From NCBI GenBank assembly GCA_014650475.1, contig BMVA01000002.1:558001-622000 (forward strand): 64,000 nucleotides of DNA, written 5' to 3'. Within the stretch, counting starts at the first letter, position 1. Every line of letters starts with the position of its first letter. Below are positions 9,216 through 17,544 of this stretch, in pieces. The position numbers and the translations under genes were made by a program. Under the pieces are notes generated by a model. That model had not been told where the DNA came from. It saw only the letters and a program-made list of their open reading frames with translations, and did not search any database. The DNA is from Streptomyces albogriseolus. GTDB taxonomy: Bacteria > Actinomycetota > Actinomycetes > Streptomycetales > Streptomycetaceae.

Positions 9216-10721
9216 TCACGCCAGCCGGATCACGTTCCAGGACAGCGGCTCCAGCACGGCCGAGAGGCGGCCGCCGTCCAGCGTGGTGCCCTCGGCCGCG
9301 TGCGGCGCCACCCGCTCCGGCTCGGCGAGGGTGTTGCGGGCGTCGGGGTCGTCGTCCGCGAGCACGCTGTGCTCGACGACGGACGTCAGGCCGAGCCCGT
9401 TCAGCGCGACCTCCAGCGGCAGCGACCCGGTGCGCGAGCGGTTGACGGCGAACAGGGTGACCGTGCCGTCCTCGCCCCGTACCGCGGTCGCGTGCAGCAG
9501 GTCCGCCTCCCCGTACCGCTTCGTCTCGTACGTCGGCGAGTCCACGCGCACGTCGAGGACCTCGCCGCGGCCGTACCTCGACGCCTGGGCGAACGGGAAG
9601 AACGTCGTCTGCCGCCAGGCCGGGCCGCCCGGCTCGGTCATGATCGGGGCGATGACGTTGACCAGCTGGGCGAGGCAGGCGACGGTGACCCGGTCCGCGT
9701 GCCGGAGCAGCGCGATCAGCAGCGAGCCGAGGACGACGGCGTCCATGACGCTGTAGTTGTCCTCCAGCAGGCGCGGCGCCTCGGGCCAGTCGAGCGCGCT
9801 CACCTGCTCCTCGGTGCGGGACATGTACCAGACGTTCCACTCGTCGAACGAGAGGTTGATCTTCTTCCGGGACTTCAGGCGGGCCCCGACGTGGTCGCAG
9901 GTGGCGACGACGTCCTCGATGAAGGTCTCCATGTCGACGGCGGAGGCGAGGAAGGAGTCCACGTCGCCGTCGAGCGGCTCGTAGTAGGCGTGCAGGGAGA
10001 TGTAGTCGACCAGGTCGTACGTCTCCTGGAGGACGGTGGCCTCCCACTCGGCGAAGGTGGGCATGGAGCGGCCCGAGGAGCCGCAGGCGACGAGCTGCAC
10101 GCCGGGGTCGATCTGGCGCATGGCGCGGGCGGTCTCGGCGGCGGTCCTGCCGTACTCGGCGGCGGTCTTGTGACCGGTCTGCCAGGGGCCGTCCATCTCG
10201 TTGCCCAGGCACCACAGGCGGATGCCGAACGGATCCTTGTCGCCGTGCTCCGCGCGCAGGTCGGACAGGGCGGTGCCGCCGGGGTGGTTGGCGTACTCCT
10301 GGAGCTGGAGGGCCTCGGCGACGCCCCGGGTGCCGAGGTTGAGGGCCATCATCGGCTCGGCCTGCGGCCCGATCTTCCGCAGGAAGGAGAGGTACTCGGA
10401 CAGGCCGAAGCGGTTGGTCTCGGTCGACCGCCAGGCCAGGTCCAGGCGGCGCGGGCGCTCCTCGACGGGGCCGACGGAGTCCTCCCAGCGGTAGCCGGAG
10501 ACGAAGTTGCCGCCGGGGTAGCGGACGGCGGTGACGCCCAGTTCGCGGACCAGGTCCAGGACGTCGCCGCGGATGCCGTCGGCGTCGGCGGTGGGGTGGC
10601 CCGGTTCGAAGACGCCGGTGTAGACGCACCGGCCGAGGTGCTCGACGAACGAGCCGAACAGCCGGGGGTCGACCGTGCCGACGGTGAAGGCGGGGTCCAG
10701 GGTGAAGCGGGCGGTGCGCAT
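9216..10721 (-). CDS. GH51 alpha-L-arabinofuranosidase (501 aa)
   Basis: Full-length GH51 enzyme, releasing terminal L-arabinofuranosyl groups from arabinan or arabinoxylan oligosaccharides. The acid/base glutamate is E175 in CLGNEMDGPW and the nucleophile is E294 in SFDEWNVWY. The TIM-barrel is followed by the usual beta-sandwich to the C-terminus (SWNVIRLA). There is no signal peptide, so it should act in the cytoplasm on imported oligosaccharides, as is usual for this subfamily. The ATG at 10721 gives the standard GH51 N-terminus (LDPAFTVGTVDPRLFGSFVEH). No arabinoside transporter is adjacent. TTCG/CGAA palindromes upstream may be its operator. Confidence 0.93.
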   Translation of the reverse strand: MRTARFTLDPAFTVGTVDPRLFGSFVEHLGRCVYTGVFEPGHPTADADGIRGDVLDLVRELGVTAVRYPGGNFVSGYRWEDSVGPVEERPRRLDLAWRSTETNRFGLSEYLSFLRKIGPQAEPMMALNLGTRGVAEALQLQEYANHPGGTALSDLRAEHGDKDPFGIRLWCLGNEMDGPWQTGHKTAAEYGRTAAETARAMRQIDPGVQLVACGSSGRSMPTFAEWEATVLQETYDLVDYISLHAYYEPLDGDVDSFLASAVDMETFIEDVVATCDHVGARLKSRKKINLSFDEWNVWYMSRTEEQVSALDWPEAPRLLEDNYSVMDAVVLGSLLIALLRHADRVTVACLAQLVNVIAPIMTEPGGPAWRQTTFFPFAQASRYGRGEVLDVRVDSPTYETKRYGEADLLHATAVRGEDGTVTLFAVNRSRTGSLPLEVALNGLGLTSVVEHSVLADDDPDARNTLAEPERVAPHAAEGTTLDGGRLSAVLEPLSWNVIRLA

Positions 10722-10756
10722 CGTGTCCTTTCGGGGGAGGTCGGTTCGGCGACGTG

Positions 10757-10790
10757 TTCGAGATTCCGAATGGCGCCCGTAACTTCGAAC
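10757..10790. promoter_or_regulatory. TTCG-n6-CGAA and TTCGAA palindromes upstream of the GH51 gene
   Basis: TTCG (10757-10760) and CGAA (10767-10770) form an inverted repeat, and a second palindrome TTCGAA follows at 10784-10789. Both lie 35-70 bp upstream of the GH51 start, where a sugar-responsive LacI- or GntR-type repressor would bind. No such repressor gene is nearby, so the regulator would be encoded elsewhere. Confidence 0.4.
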
Positions 10791-10956
10791 GGGACCGTAA
10801 AGGGCGGGGGATGACGCGTCAATCCCCCCGGACGGAACTCGCCCGCCGCGCACCCCGTCCCGTCCCCGGCGGTCGCGGATCGCGTGACGCGGACACATCC
10901 GTCCGCGTAGGCTCGAACAGCCTGAGGTGCGGCGGTCGCACGGGCGAGGGGATCCG

Positions 10957-11550
10957 ATGGATGGCGCGGGCGCACGGACGCGGGCCGTACGGCTCGCCTC
11001 CGCGCTGCGGCGGTCCCGCACCCGCGCGGCCCTGCGCCGCCTGGCCGGCGATCTCGCCACCGCGCTCCGCGCACGGCCCGGTCCCCTCACGGACGCCCGG
11101 GCGGCGTGCCGGGTACTGTGCGAGGAGATGAGCTCGCGGCGCGGGGGGCGGCCCGTCGTCCTGCGCTTCGAACGCTTCCCGGACGAGATCGAAGTGACCG
11201 GCCTGTGGGTGGAGTTCCAGGACTTCGACCTGGTCATCGTGGAGGAGCGGGCGGAGGCCATGCAGCAACTGGTCATCCTCGGCCACGAGTTGTGGCACAT
11301 GCACGCGGGGCACCGGCACCACGCCCCGGCGGCGGCTGAGCGGGTCCTCACGGACGGCGCACCGGACTGGGCCGCCGCGCTCGCGATGGCCGCGCGCGAC
11401 GGTTCCCGCGAGGCCGACGAGGCCGAGGCCGACGAGTTCGGGCACCGGATGGCCGCCGCCGTGCGCGCCCTCCTGGACGACCGGGACACCGACGCCGGTC
11501 CCCTGCAGCGGGCCCTGGGCTACCGCGGGCGGCGGGGAACGCACCGGTGA
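10957..11550 (+). CDS. HExxH protein, ImmA/IrrE-like ('toxin-like' regulatory protein)
   Basis: A 197-aa protein with an HExxH zinc-protease signature (H110-E111-LW-H114) and a downstream acidic helix (EADEAEADEFGHRMAA) that could supply the third ligand, as in the ImmA/IrrE peptidase family. It is arginine-rich at the N-terminus with no signal peptide. ImmA/IrrE proteins cleave or bind repressors, but no repressor gene is adjacent here. The ATG at 10957 has an AGGGG just upstream. Its stop overlaps the GTG of the next gene by 4 bp, so the two proteins are almost certainly co-translated. The same pairing with a MAB_1171c-type membrane protein recurs in Streptomyces. Confidence 0.75.
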   Translation: MDGAGARTRAVRLASALRRSRTRAALRRLAGDLATALRARPGPLTDARAACRVLCEEMSSRRGGRPVVLRFERFPDEIEVTGLWVEFQDFDLVIVEERAEAMQQLVILGHELWHMHAGHRHHAPAAAERVLTDGAPDWAAALAMAARDGSREADEAEADEFGHRMAAAVRALLDDRDTDAGPLQRALGYRGRRGTHR

Positions 11551-12797
11551 CCGCCCCGCTCGCCCTCACGCCCTCGGACGTCCTCGGCGATTTCCACATC
11601 TCCTTCTGGATCCCCACGGGCGTCCTCACCGCGGCCCTGATCATCAAGCTGCCCACCATCGTGCGGCTGTGGCGCGACCCCCTGCTGCGCGCGGTGGGCG
11701 GGCTGCTCCTGCTCGCCTGCACCGTCTTCGTCTTCGTGGCGCCCACGACCATCGCCCGGGTCAACCGCCTCACGGGCGTGCCGAACATATCGGCGCCGTG
11801 GTGCTACTCGCTCCTCACCGCGTTCTGCGCCTCCTGTCTGCTGCTGATCATCGCCTGGCGCAACGGGCTGTCGGACCGCTCCGCCGCCACCCGGCGGGCG
11901 ATGCGCTGGGTGGTCTCCCTCTACTCCGGGGTGATCGTCGCCCTGTGGGTGCTGTTCTTCCTCGCGGACGCGTCCGAGGAGCGGCTGCGGGACCTGGACA
12001 CGTACTACGCCACCACGCCGTTCATGCGTGAGCAGATCCTGCTCTACCTGCTCGCGCACACGGTCGCCGTCCTCATCACCTGCAGGCTGCTGTGGAACTG
12101 GGTGCAGACCGCGGAGCTGGACGCCTGGCTGCGGTGGGGCCTGAAGTTCCTGGGCGTCGGCTACGCGCTGAACATCGTCTTCGACGCGGCCAAGCTCACG
12201 GCCGTCGCCGCCCGCTGGACCGGCCACGACCTGGACTGGCTCAGCACCGACCTCGCGCCGCCCGTCGCCTGCCTCTCGGCCATCCTGATCGCGGTGGGCT
12301 TCATCCTCCCGCACGCGGGCCAGTACCTGCACGAGCGCTGGCACGTCCGGCTCGCCTTCCACCGTCTCCGCCCGCTCTACCTGCTGATGCGCTCGGCCGA
12401 CGGAAGGGGCGTGCCGTTCCTGCTGCGCGCCACCCCGGAGCTGCGCCTGATCCGCCGGGAGACGTTCATCCGGGACGAACTGCTCATCCTGGCCCGGCAC
12501 ATCGACGAGGAACGGCGTGACCGGGCACGCGAGGCGGCGCTCGGTCTCGGGTTCCCGCCGGAGCGGGCCCGGGCGCTGGCGAACGCCGTGTCGATCCTGG
12601 AGGCGGTCGAGTGCCGGCGCCGCGCGCCGGACGACGAGGGCACCCAGGACCCCGACACCACCGACCTGCTGCGGGAGATCGGCGCCGTTTCCCGGGAACT
12701 GCGCCGCCCCCACGTCGTGGAGGCGGTCCGCGCGCGGGCCGCCTCCCTCGCGGCGGAACCCCCGGCGGCCGTGCCCCGCGGCGCGTCCGGCGAATGA
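11547..12797 (+). CDS. MAB_1171c-type putative membrane transporter (416 aa)
   Basis: The N-terminal 250 residues hold about seven hydrophobic segments (for example VLTAALIIKLPTIVRL, GGLLLLACTVFVFV and ACLSAILIAVGFIL). A cytoplasmic helical tail of about 160 residues follows, rich in Arg and Glu. This matches the MAB_1171c family of putative transporters, whose substrate is unknown. The GTG start overlaps the upstream TGA (GTGA). The downstream FAD oxidoreductase follows after 31 bp with its own AGGAG, suggesting one three-gene unit. The large C-terminal tail hints at signalling rather than simple transport, but that is inference. Confidence 0.75.
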   Translation: MTAPLALTPSDVLGDFHISFWIPTGVLTAALIIKLPTIVRLWRDPLLRAVGGLLLLACTVFVFVAPTTIARVNRLTGVPNISAPWCYSLLTAFCASCLLLIIAWRNGLSDRSAATRRAMRWVVSLYSGVIVALWVLFFLADASEERLRDLDTYYATTPFMREQILLYLLAHTVAVLITCRLLWNWVQTAELDAWLRWGLKFLGVGYALNIVFDAAKLTAVAARWTGHDLDWLSTDLAPPVACLSAILIAVGFILPHAGQYLHERWHVRLAFHRLRPLYLLMRSADGRGVPFLLRATPELRLIRRETFIRDELLILARHIDEERRDRAREAALGLGFPPERARALANAVSILEAVECRRRAPDDEGTQDPDTTDLLREIGAVSRELRRPHVVEAVRARAASLAAEPPAAVPRGASGE

Positions 12798-12828
12798 GAA
12801 CCGACGACAGGTCAGGAGAACGAAGAGC

Positions 12829-14253
12829 GTGCCCGCCGCCCCAGAGAGAAGACGTCCGTCCGCGGACGGACGTCCCGCCACCGCCGTCGTGCTCGGCGGA
12901 TCCGTCGCCGGACTGCTCGCCGCGCGGGCGCTGGCCCCGTTCGCCCGGGTCACCGTCGTGGAGCGCGACGCGCTGCCCGCCGGACCCGAGCCGCGGCGCG
13001 GCGTCCCCCAGGCCCGGCACGCGCACCAGCTGTGGTCGGGCGGGGCGCACGCCCTGGAGGACCTCGTGCCGGGCGCCGTCGACCGGCTGCGGGCCGTGGG
13101 GGCCCACCACCAGCCGGTCACCGCGGACATGGTGGTGCTGTCGCCCTACGGCTGGTACCGGCGCTGGGACGAGTCCCACTTCATGCTGCTGTGCACGCGG
13201 GACCTGCTGGAGGCGACCCTGCGGGATCAGGTGCTCGCCGACGGGCGGATCGAGCTGCTCGACCGGACCGAGGTCCTTTCGCTCGACGGCACCCGCGCCG
13301 CCGTCACCGGCGTCCGGGTCCGCACGCGCGACGGCGCCGAGCGCACGCTGCGGGCCGGTCTCGTGGTGGACGCCACGGGCCGCGCCTCCCGCACCGCCCG
13401 GTGGCTGGCCGACGCCGGGCTGCCCGCCCCCGAGTGCCGGGAGGTGGACACCGGGCTGGTGTACGCGAGCCGTCTCTACCGCGCCCCGGAGGGGGCCCGG
13501 GACGGCTTCCCGGTCGTCAACGTCCAGCAGGACCCGCGGGCGGGCGGACCGGGCCGCGGCGGGGTGCTGCTCCCCGTGGAGGACGGGCGCTGGCTGGTCA
13601 CCCTGTTCGGCACGCGGGGCGGCGAACCCACCTCCCAGGCGGACGACTTCGAGCGGTACGCCCGCGAGGAGCTGCGGCACCCGGTGATCGCCGACCTGCT
13701 CGGCGCGGCGGTCCCGGAGACGGAGGTGTCGCTCACCCGGGCCACCGGCAACCGCCGCTTCTTCTACGAACGGATGAAGGCGTGGCCGGAGAACCTGGTG
13801 GTGCTCGGGGACGCGCTGGCCGCGCTCAACCCCGTCTACGGCCACGGCATGTCGGTGGCGGCGCGCGGCGCGGTGGCGCTGCGCGAGACGGTACGGCGGC
13901 ACGGCTGGGGCACGCCGGGGCTGGCCCGCCGCGCACAGCGCGCGGTGTCCCGGCCGGTGGGCGCCGCCTGGGACCTCGCCCTGGGCCAGGACGTGTTCTA
14001 CCCGGGCCCGACCCACGACGGCCCGTCCGCGCGGGACCGGTGGACGGCCGCCTACGTCGGCCGGCTGATGCACACGGCCACCGGGAACGGGCGCGTCGCG
14101 CGGCGGGTCACCGACGTGACGTCGCTGGAACGGCACCCTGGGGTGCTGCTGGCCCCGCGGATCCTCGTGGCGGCGCTGGCGGGGCCGCTGAAGCCCGCCC
14201 TGACGGACCCGCCGCTGACCGCCGAGGAGCGCAAGGCGGCCGGCCTGTCCTGA
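12829..14253 (+). CDS. FAD-dependent oxidoreductase / monooxygenase-like (474 aa)
   Basis: The N-terminal Rossmann motif is TAVVLGGSVAGLLAARAL, followed by an acidic residue at the end of strand two (VVERD) for FAD ribose binding. A second FAD motif, GDALAALNPVYGHGMSVAA, lies near residue 325, as in the PHBH/squalene-epoxidase group. It should oxidise or hydroxylate a small hydrophobic molecule; the substrate is unknown. The GTG at 12829 is chosen for AGGAG 10 bp upstream and for placing the Rossmann fold about 20 residues from the start. It is the third gene of the HExxH-membrane-flavoprotein unit and is convergent with the SMP-30 gene. Confidence 0.82.
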   Translation: MPAAPERRRPSADGRPATAVVLGGSVAGLLAARALAPFARVTVVERDALPAGPEPRRGVPQARHAHQLWSGGAHALEDLVPGAVDRLRAVGAHHQPVTADMVVLSPYGWYRRWDESHFMLLCTRDLLEATLRDQVLADGRIELLDRTEVLSLDGTRAAVTGVRVRTRDGAERTLRAGLVVDATGRASRTARWLADAGLPAPECREVDTGLVYASRLYRAPEGARDGFPVVNVQQDPRAGGPGRGGVLLPVEDGRWLVTLFGTRGGEPTSQADDFERYAREELRHPVIADLLGAAVPETEVSLTRATGNRRFFYERMKAWPENLVVLGDALAALNPVYGHGMSVAARGAVALRETVRRHGWGTPGLARRAQRAVSRPVGAAWDLALGQDVFYPGPTHDGPSARDRWTAAYVGRLMHTATGNGRVARRVTDVTSLERHPGVLLAPRILVAALAGPLKPALTDPPLTAEERKAAGLS

Positions 14254-14265
14254 GACCGGGCCGCC

Positions 14266-15117
14266 TCAGCCGGCGAAGGCGGGCTGCGCGACGCCCTTGC
14301 CCGCTCCCGGCACCACCAGCAGGGACCCGGCGAGCGGGTGCGGGGCGGTGAGGCCCACGCGGGCCGTGGTGATGTACAGGTCGGTCAGCCCGGGGCCGCC
14401 GAAGGCGCAGCACGTGACCCGCGGGACGGGCAGCTCGATCACCCGGTCCAGCTCACCGTCGGGGGTGTAGCGGCGCACCGCTCCCCCGTCCCACAGGGCC
14501 ACCCACACACAGCCGTCGGCGTCGACGGTGAGGCCGTCGGGGAAGCCGGCGCCCTCCTCGATCTCCGCGAGCGGACGGCGGCCGCCGATCGTGCCGTCCT
14601 CGCCGGCGTCGAACACGTCGACGCGACGGGTGGGCGTGTCGATGTAGTACATCAGCCGGCCGTCGGGGCTCCAGCCGGTGCCGTTGCTCACCGTCACGTC
14701 GTCCAGGAGGACGGTGGCCGCGCCGTCGCCGGTCACCCGGGTCAGGGTGCCGCCGCCAAGCGCCTCGTCGTAGCGCATGGTGCCCGCGAGGAGGCTGCCG
14801 TCGGGAGCGACGGCGGCGTCGTTGCCGCGGCGGCCCGCGACCGGTTCGCGGTGCAGCCAGCGGAAGGTGTCGTCGGGGTCGATCAGGCCGACGCCGTCCC
14901 GCAGGTTCAGCACCAGACCGCCGCCCGCGCGCGGCTTGACCGCGCCCACGTGCTGCTCGGTACGGCGCACGGTGCGGCGGCCGGTGGCGGGGTCGTAGGT
15001 GTGCACCCGCGCGCCCAGGATGTCGATCCACAGCAGCCGCCCGGTGGCCGGGTCCCAGGTGGCTCCCTCGCCCAGTTCCGCCTCCGCGCGGACCGCGACG
15101 TCGAACGCGAGTGTCAT
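14266..15117 (-). CDS. SMP-30/gluconolactonase-family lactonase (283 aa)
   Basis: A six-bladed beta-propeller of the SMP-30/LRE type. Metal-ligand residues are visible: E17 in LGEGATWD, N99 in RGNDAAVAPDG, N145 in SNGTGWSPDG and D194 in FPDGLTVDADG. Such enzymes hydrolyse sugar lactones to aldonic acids in oxidative sugar breakdown; the actual sugar is not deducible. The length is normal and there is no signal peptide. Its ATG overlaps the stop of the upstream IclR gene (ATGA), so lactonase and regulator are translated together and the IclR protein probably controls this operon. Confidence 0.9.
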   Translation of the reverse strand: MTLAFDVAVRAEAELGEGATWDPATGRLLWIDILGARVHTYDPATGRRTVRRTEQHVGAVKPRAGGGLVLNLRDGVGLIDPDDTFRWLHREPVAGRRGNDAAVAPDGSLLAGTMRYDEALGGGTLTRVTGDGAATVLLDDVTVSNGTGWSPDGRLMYYIDTPTRRVDVFDAGEDGTIGGRRPLAEIEEGAGFPDGLTVDADGCVWVALWDGGAVRRYTPDGELDRVIELPVPRVTCCAFGGPGLTDLYITTARVGLTAPHPLAGSLLVVPGAGKGVAQPAFAG

Positions 15118-15887
15118 GCCATGCTCCTGTGGCCCAGGCGCTCGGAGAGTTCGGCGGCGCCCTTGACGGCGAGCTGCTCCAGCTCGGCCCGGCGCTCGTC
15201 GCTCCAGCGGATCATCGGTACGGATATGGACAGCGCGGCGACCACCTGTCCGGTGCGGTCGCGCACCGGGGCGGCGACGCAGGACACGTCCGGGTTGGAC
15301 TCGCGGCTCTCCACCGCCACGCCCCGGGTGCGGATCTCGGCGAGGGTCTCGCGCAGGACGGCCGGGTCGGTGATGCTGTTCGGGGTCATCGCGGTCAGCT
15401 CCGCCCCGTCGGGGAAGCGCGCGGCCAGTTCCGGCTCGGGGAGGGAGGCCAGCAGCATCTTGCCGACGGAGGTGCAGTGCGCGGGGAGCCGGCGGCCGGC
15501 CGCCGACACCATCCGCACCGCGTGGGTGGAGTCCACCTTGGCGATGTAGATGACGTCGGTGTCCTCCAGGATCGCCACGTGCACGGTCTCGTCGCAGGTC
15601 TCGGCGACGGACCGGGCGACCTGCTGCCCCTCGGCGGCCAGGTCCAGGTGCTCGGCGTAACGGGCGCCCAGCTGGTACGGCCGGACGCCCAGCCGGTAGC
15701 GGCCGGGCTGACCGGCGACCGGGACGATGTACTTGCGGGCGGCGAGCGTGGTGACCAGCTCGTGGACGGTGGTGCGCGGCAGCTGCAGCCTGCGCACGAT
15801 GTCGGGGGCGGAGAGCGTGCCGTCCCCGTCCAGGAAGAGCTCGAGTATGTCGAGAGCCCGGGTCACGGCAGGTACGAGTCGTCCCAC
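15114..15887 (-). CDS. IclR-family transcriptional regulator (257 aa)
   Basis: An N-terminal winged helix (VTRALDILELF, LQLPRTTVHELVTTL) is followed by the IclR effector domain (VDSTHAVRMVS, LPAHCTSVGKMLLA, GVAVESRESNPDVSCVAAPV). The GTG at 15887 has GGAGGGGG upstream and gives the usual 257-aa length; the frame stays open further upstream without a start signal. It is first in a two-gene operon with the SMP-30 lactonase, overlapping by 4 bp. It probably senses a sugar acid or lactone and represses its own operon through the inverted repeat at 15904-15942. Confidence 0.92.
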   Translation of the reverse strand: MGRLVPAVTRALDILELFLDGDGTLSAPDIVRRLQLPRTTVHELVTTLAARKYIVPVAGQPGRYRLGVRPYQLGARYAEHLDLAAEGQQVARSVAETCDETVHVAILEDTDVIYIAKVDSTHAVRMVSAAGRRLPAHCTSVGKMLLASLPEPELAARFPDGAELTAMTPNSITDPAVLRETLAEIRTRGVAVESRESNPDVSCVAAPVRDRTGQVVAALSISVPMIRWSDERRAELEQLAVKGAAELSERLGHRSMA

Positions 15888-15903
15888 GACCGGCCCCCTC
15901 CTA

Positions 15904-15942
15904 GTGTTCGATATACCAACAGACGATCGGCATGACGAACAC
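15904..15942. promoter_or_regulatory. Inverted repeat GTGTTCG...CGAACAC upstream of the IclR gene
   Basis: Seven-base perfect arms (15904-15910 and 15936-15942) are separated by 25 bp and end 17 bp from the IclR start. On the minus strand a TATATC sequence, a possible -10 element, lies inside the repeat. The location fits an autoregulatory operator for the IclR/SMP-30 operon. Confidence 0.5.
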
Positions 15943-15971
15943 AGGCTAGCCACACCCCACCCCAGGGGCAA

Positions 15972-16028
15972 CGCCCCGAAAGGGGCGCGGGGAACTGCGC
16001 GACCAGCCACGACGAACCCGCACCCGGC
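15972..16028. repeat. Dispersed Streptomyces intergenic repeat, copy A
   Basis: A CGCCCCGAAAGGGGCG hairpin followed by CGGGG, then the block GCGCGACCAGCCAC and GACGAACCCGCACCCG. The same blocks recur at 47548-47625 with a different middle segment. I recall this sequence family as common in Streptomyces intergenic regions. It lies between two minus-strand genes and may act as a terminator for the PucR-type gene. Confidence 0.65.
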
Positions 16029-16057
16029 CGCTCCCTGCAGACGCACCCCGGACGCCG

Positions 16058-17299
16058 CTACTCGACCGTGCCGCCCAGCAACCCCCTCAACCGCTGCGCC
16101 CGCAACACCAGCTCCAGCTCGAACCGCCGATCGGCATCGTCCACCGCCTCACCGAACAGCTCCCGGATCTGCCGTAACCGATACCGCACCGTCTGCGGAT
16201 GCACCCCCAGCCGCACCGCCACCTCCGGCGCCCCGCCCCGCGTCTCCAGCCACGCCAGCAGCGTCTCCGCCAGCCTCCGCCCGTGCGCGGGAGCGCAGTG
16301 CGCCAACGGCGCCAGACACCGCAGCGCGAGATCGTCGATCAGCTCCTCCGGCTGCAGCAGCACCAGCGCCTCGGTGTGCTCGGTGCAGTACAGCACCTCA
16401 CCGCACGGCAGCAGCCCCCGTTCCATCAGCCGTACCGCCGCCTCCGCCCACCGCAGCGACTTCGCCGCCTCGGTGACCGGCACGGGCGGCCCGATCGCCC
16501 CGGACCAGCCGGCGAGCGCCCGGTGCAGCAGTTCGCGGCGGCCGGCCGCGCCGGGTTCGGGCACGACCATGCGGGGCCGCTCGTGCTCCATGTCGAGCAG
16601 CACCCCCTGCCCCACCGCGGGCGCGACGGCCTCGCGCCCCGGGCGCAGCAGCACCCCGGCCGCGACCCGGTCGGGCACCGGCCAGCCGATCCGGGCGGCG
16701 CGTTCGGCGAGTGCGTCGGCCGGGTCGCCCCGGTGGTGCTCGGCGAGCAGCAGGTCCATCAGCCGGCGCTGCAGCCGCAGCCGTTCGCCCGCCTGCCGGG
16801 CCGCCGCCTCGGCGTAACCCCGCACCGACTGGTCGACCAGCCCGTCCAGGTACTCGTAGCCGGCGTCGACGAGTTCGTACATGGCGGGCGGGGGGATGTC
16901 GAGGCGCTGGCCGATCTCGGCGAACCGGCGCCAGGCCATGCGGACGCCCATCCGGTAGGTCGCCTGGAGCGCGTCCAGCGAGCGGCCGTTCAGTCCTTCG
17001 CCGCGTCCGAAGTCCTGGAAGACGCCGGGCGGCACGGTGGGCCGGCCCACCGAGTGGTCGCCCTGGGCGAGGTGCCGGACGAACACCTCGATGGCGCGGC
17101 GGATGCCGATGAGGGCCATCGGCTCGCCGGAGTCGTCGAGCACCACCGGCAGATGGGGGTACTCGCGCCGGATCTCGCCCATGATCTCCTCGGCCAGCGC
17201 GGGCGCCTCGGCCAGGGCGATCTCGGCGAACCGGTGCACCTGGTGGCGCGGTACGGCGTGCCAGGCGGAACGGGCGGTCAGGGTACGGGAGGCCGTCAC
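16058..17299 (-). CDS. PucR-type transcriptional regulator (413 aa)
   Basis: It has the same architecture as the protein at 4121-5332: a helical RsbRD-like N-terminal half (IRREYPHLP, RMGVRMAWRRFAEIGQRL), a middle CdaR-like region, and a C-terminal PucR helix-turn-helix (LGVHPQTVRYRLRQIREL). The GTG at 17299 has GGGGAG just upstream. It follows the 50-aa DUF2613 gene by 3 bp, so the two are co-transcribed divergently from the envelope-glycan cluster; it may regulate that cluster. This DUF2613 to PucR coupling is the main clue to function. The ligand is unknown. Confidence 0.85.
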   Translation of the reverse strand: MTASRTLTARSAWHAVPRHQVHRFAEIALAEAPALAEEIMGEIRREYPHLPVVLDDSGEPMALIGIRRAIEVFVRHLAQGDHSVGRPTVPPGVFQDFGRGEGLNGRSLDALQATYRMGVRMAWRRFAEIGQRLDIPPPAMYELVDAGYEYLDGLVDQSVRGYAEAAARQAGERLRLQRRLMDLLLAEHHRGDPADALAERAARIGWPVPDRVAAGVLLRPGREAVAPAVGQGVLLDMEHERPRMVVPEPGAAGRRELLHRALAGWSGAIGPPVPVTEAAKSLRWAEAAVRLMERGLLPCGEVLYCTEHTEALVLLQPEELIDDLALRCLAPLAHCAPAHGRRLAETLLAWLETRGGAPEVAVRLGVHPQTVRYRLRQIRELFGEAVDDADRRFELELVLRAQRLRGLLGGTVE

Positions 17300-17302
17300 G
17301 GG

Positions 17303-17455
17303 TCAGCTCCCCTGGTCGGCCTGCTCGTAGGTGATCAGTGGAGTGTTCGGCTGGTCGGGGGTGGCCTCGAGCAGGGCCACGACGCCGAACGCCGTTCCCA
17401 CGGCGAGGAGGGCCGCGAGCGCGACCGTCAGGCAGGCGGCGAGCAGTCTGGACAT
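17303..17455 (-). CDS. DUF2613-like small membrane protein (50 aa)
   Basis: One hydrophobic helix (residues 4-29, LLAACLTVALAALLAVG then TAFGVVALL) is followed by a short polar tail ending YEQADQGS. The size and pattern match the DUF2613 mini-proteins of Actinobacteria, such as the small secreted protein encoded next to aftD in mycobacteria. Here too it lies near an AftD-like gene, on the opposite strand. The ATG at 17455 has a GAGAGG about 12 bp upstream. It could be a membrane accessory to the arabinosyltransferase-like enzyme; the evidence is only conserved neighbourhood. Confidence 0.65.
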   Translation of the reverse strand: MSRLLAACLTVALAALLAVGTAFGVVALLEATPDQPNTPLITYEQADQGS

Positions 17456-17544
17456 CGCAGGGTTCAGCCTCTCTGTCGGGGAGGGTTCCCCACCCCCACG
17501 TGACCGACCACCCCTGTCCGTCGTGACCCAGTCTCGGCACCTCA

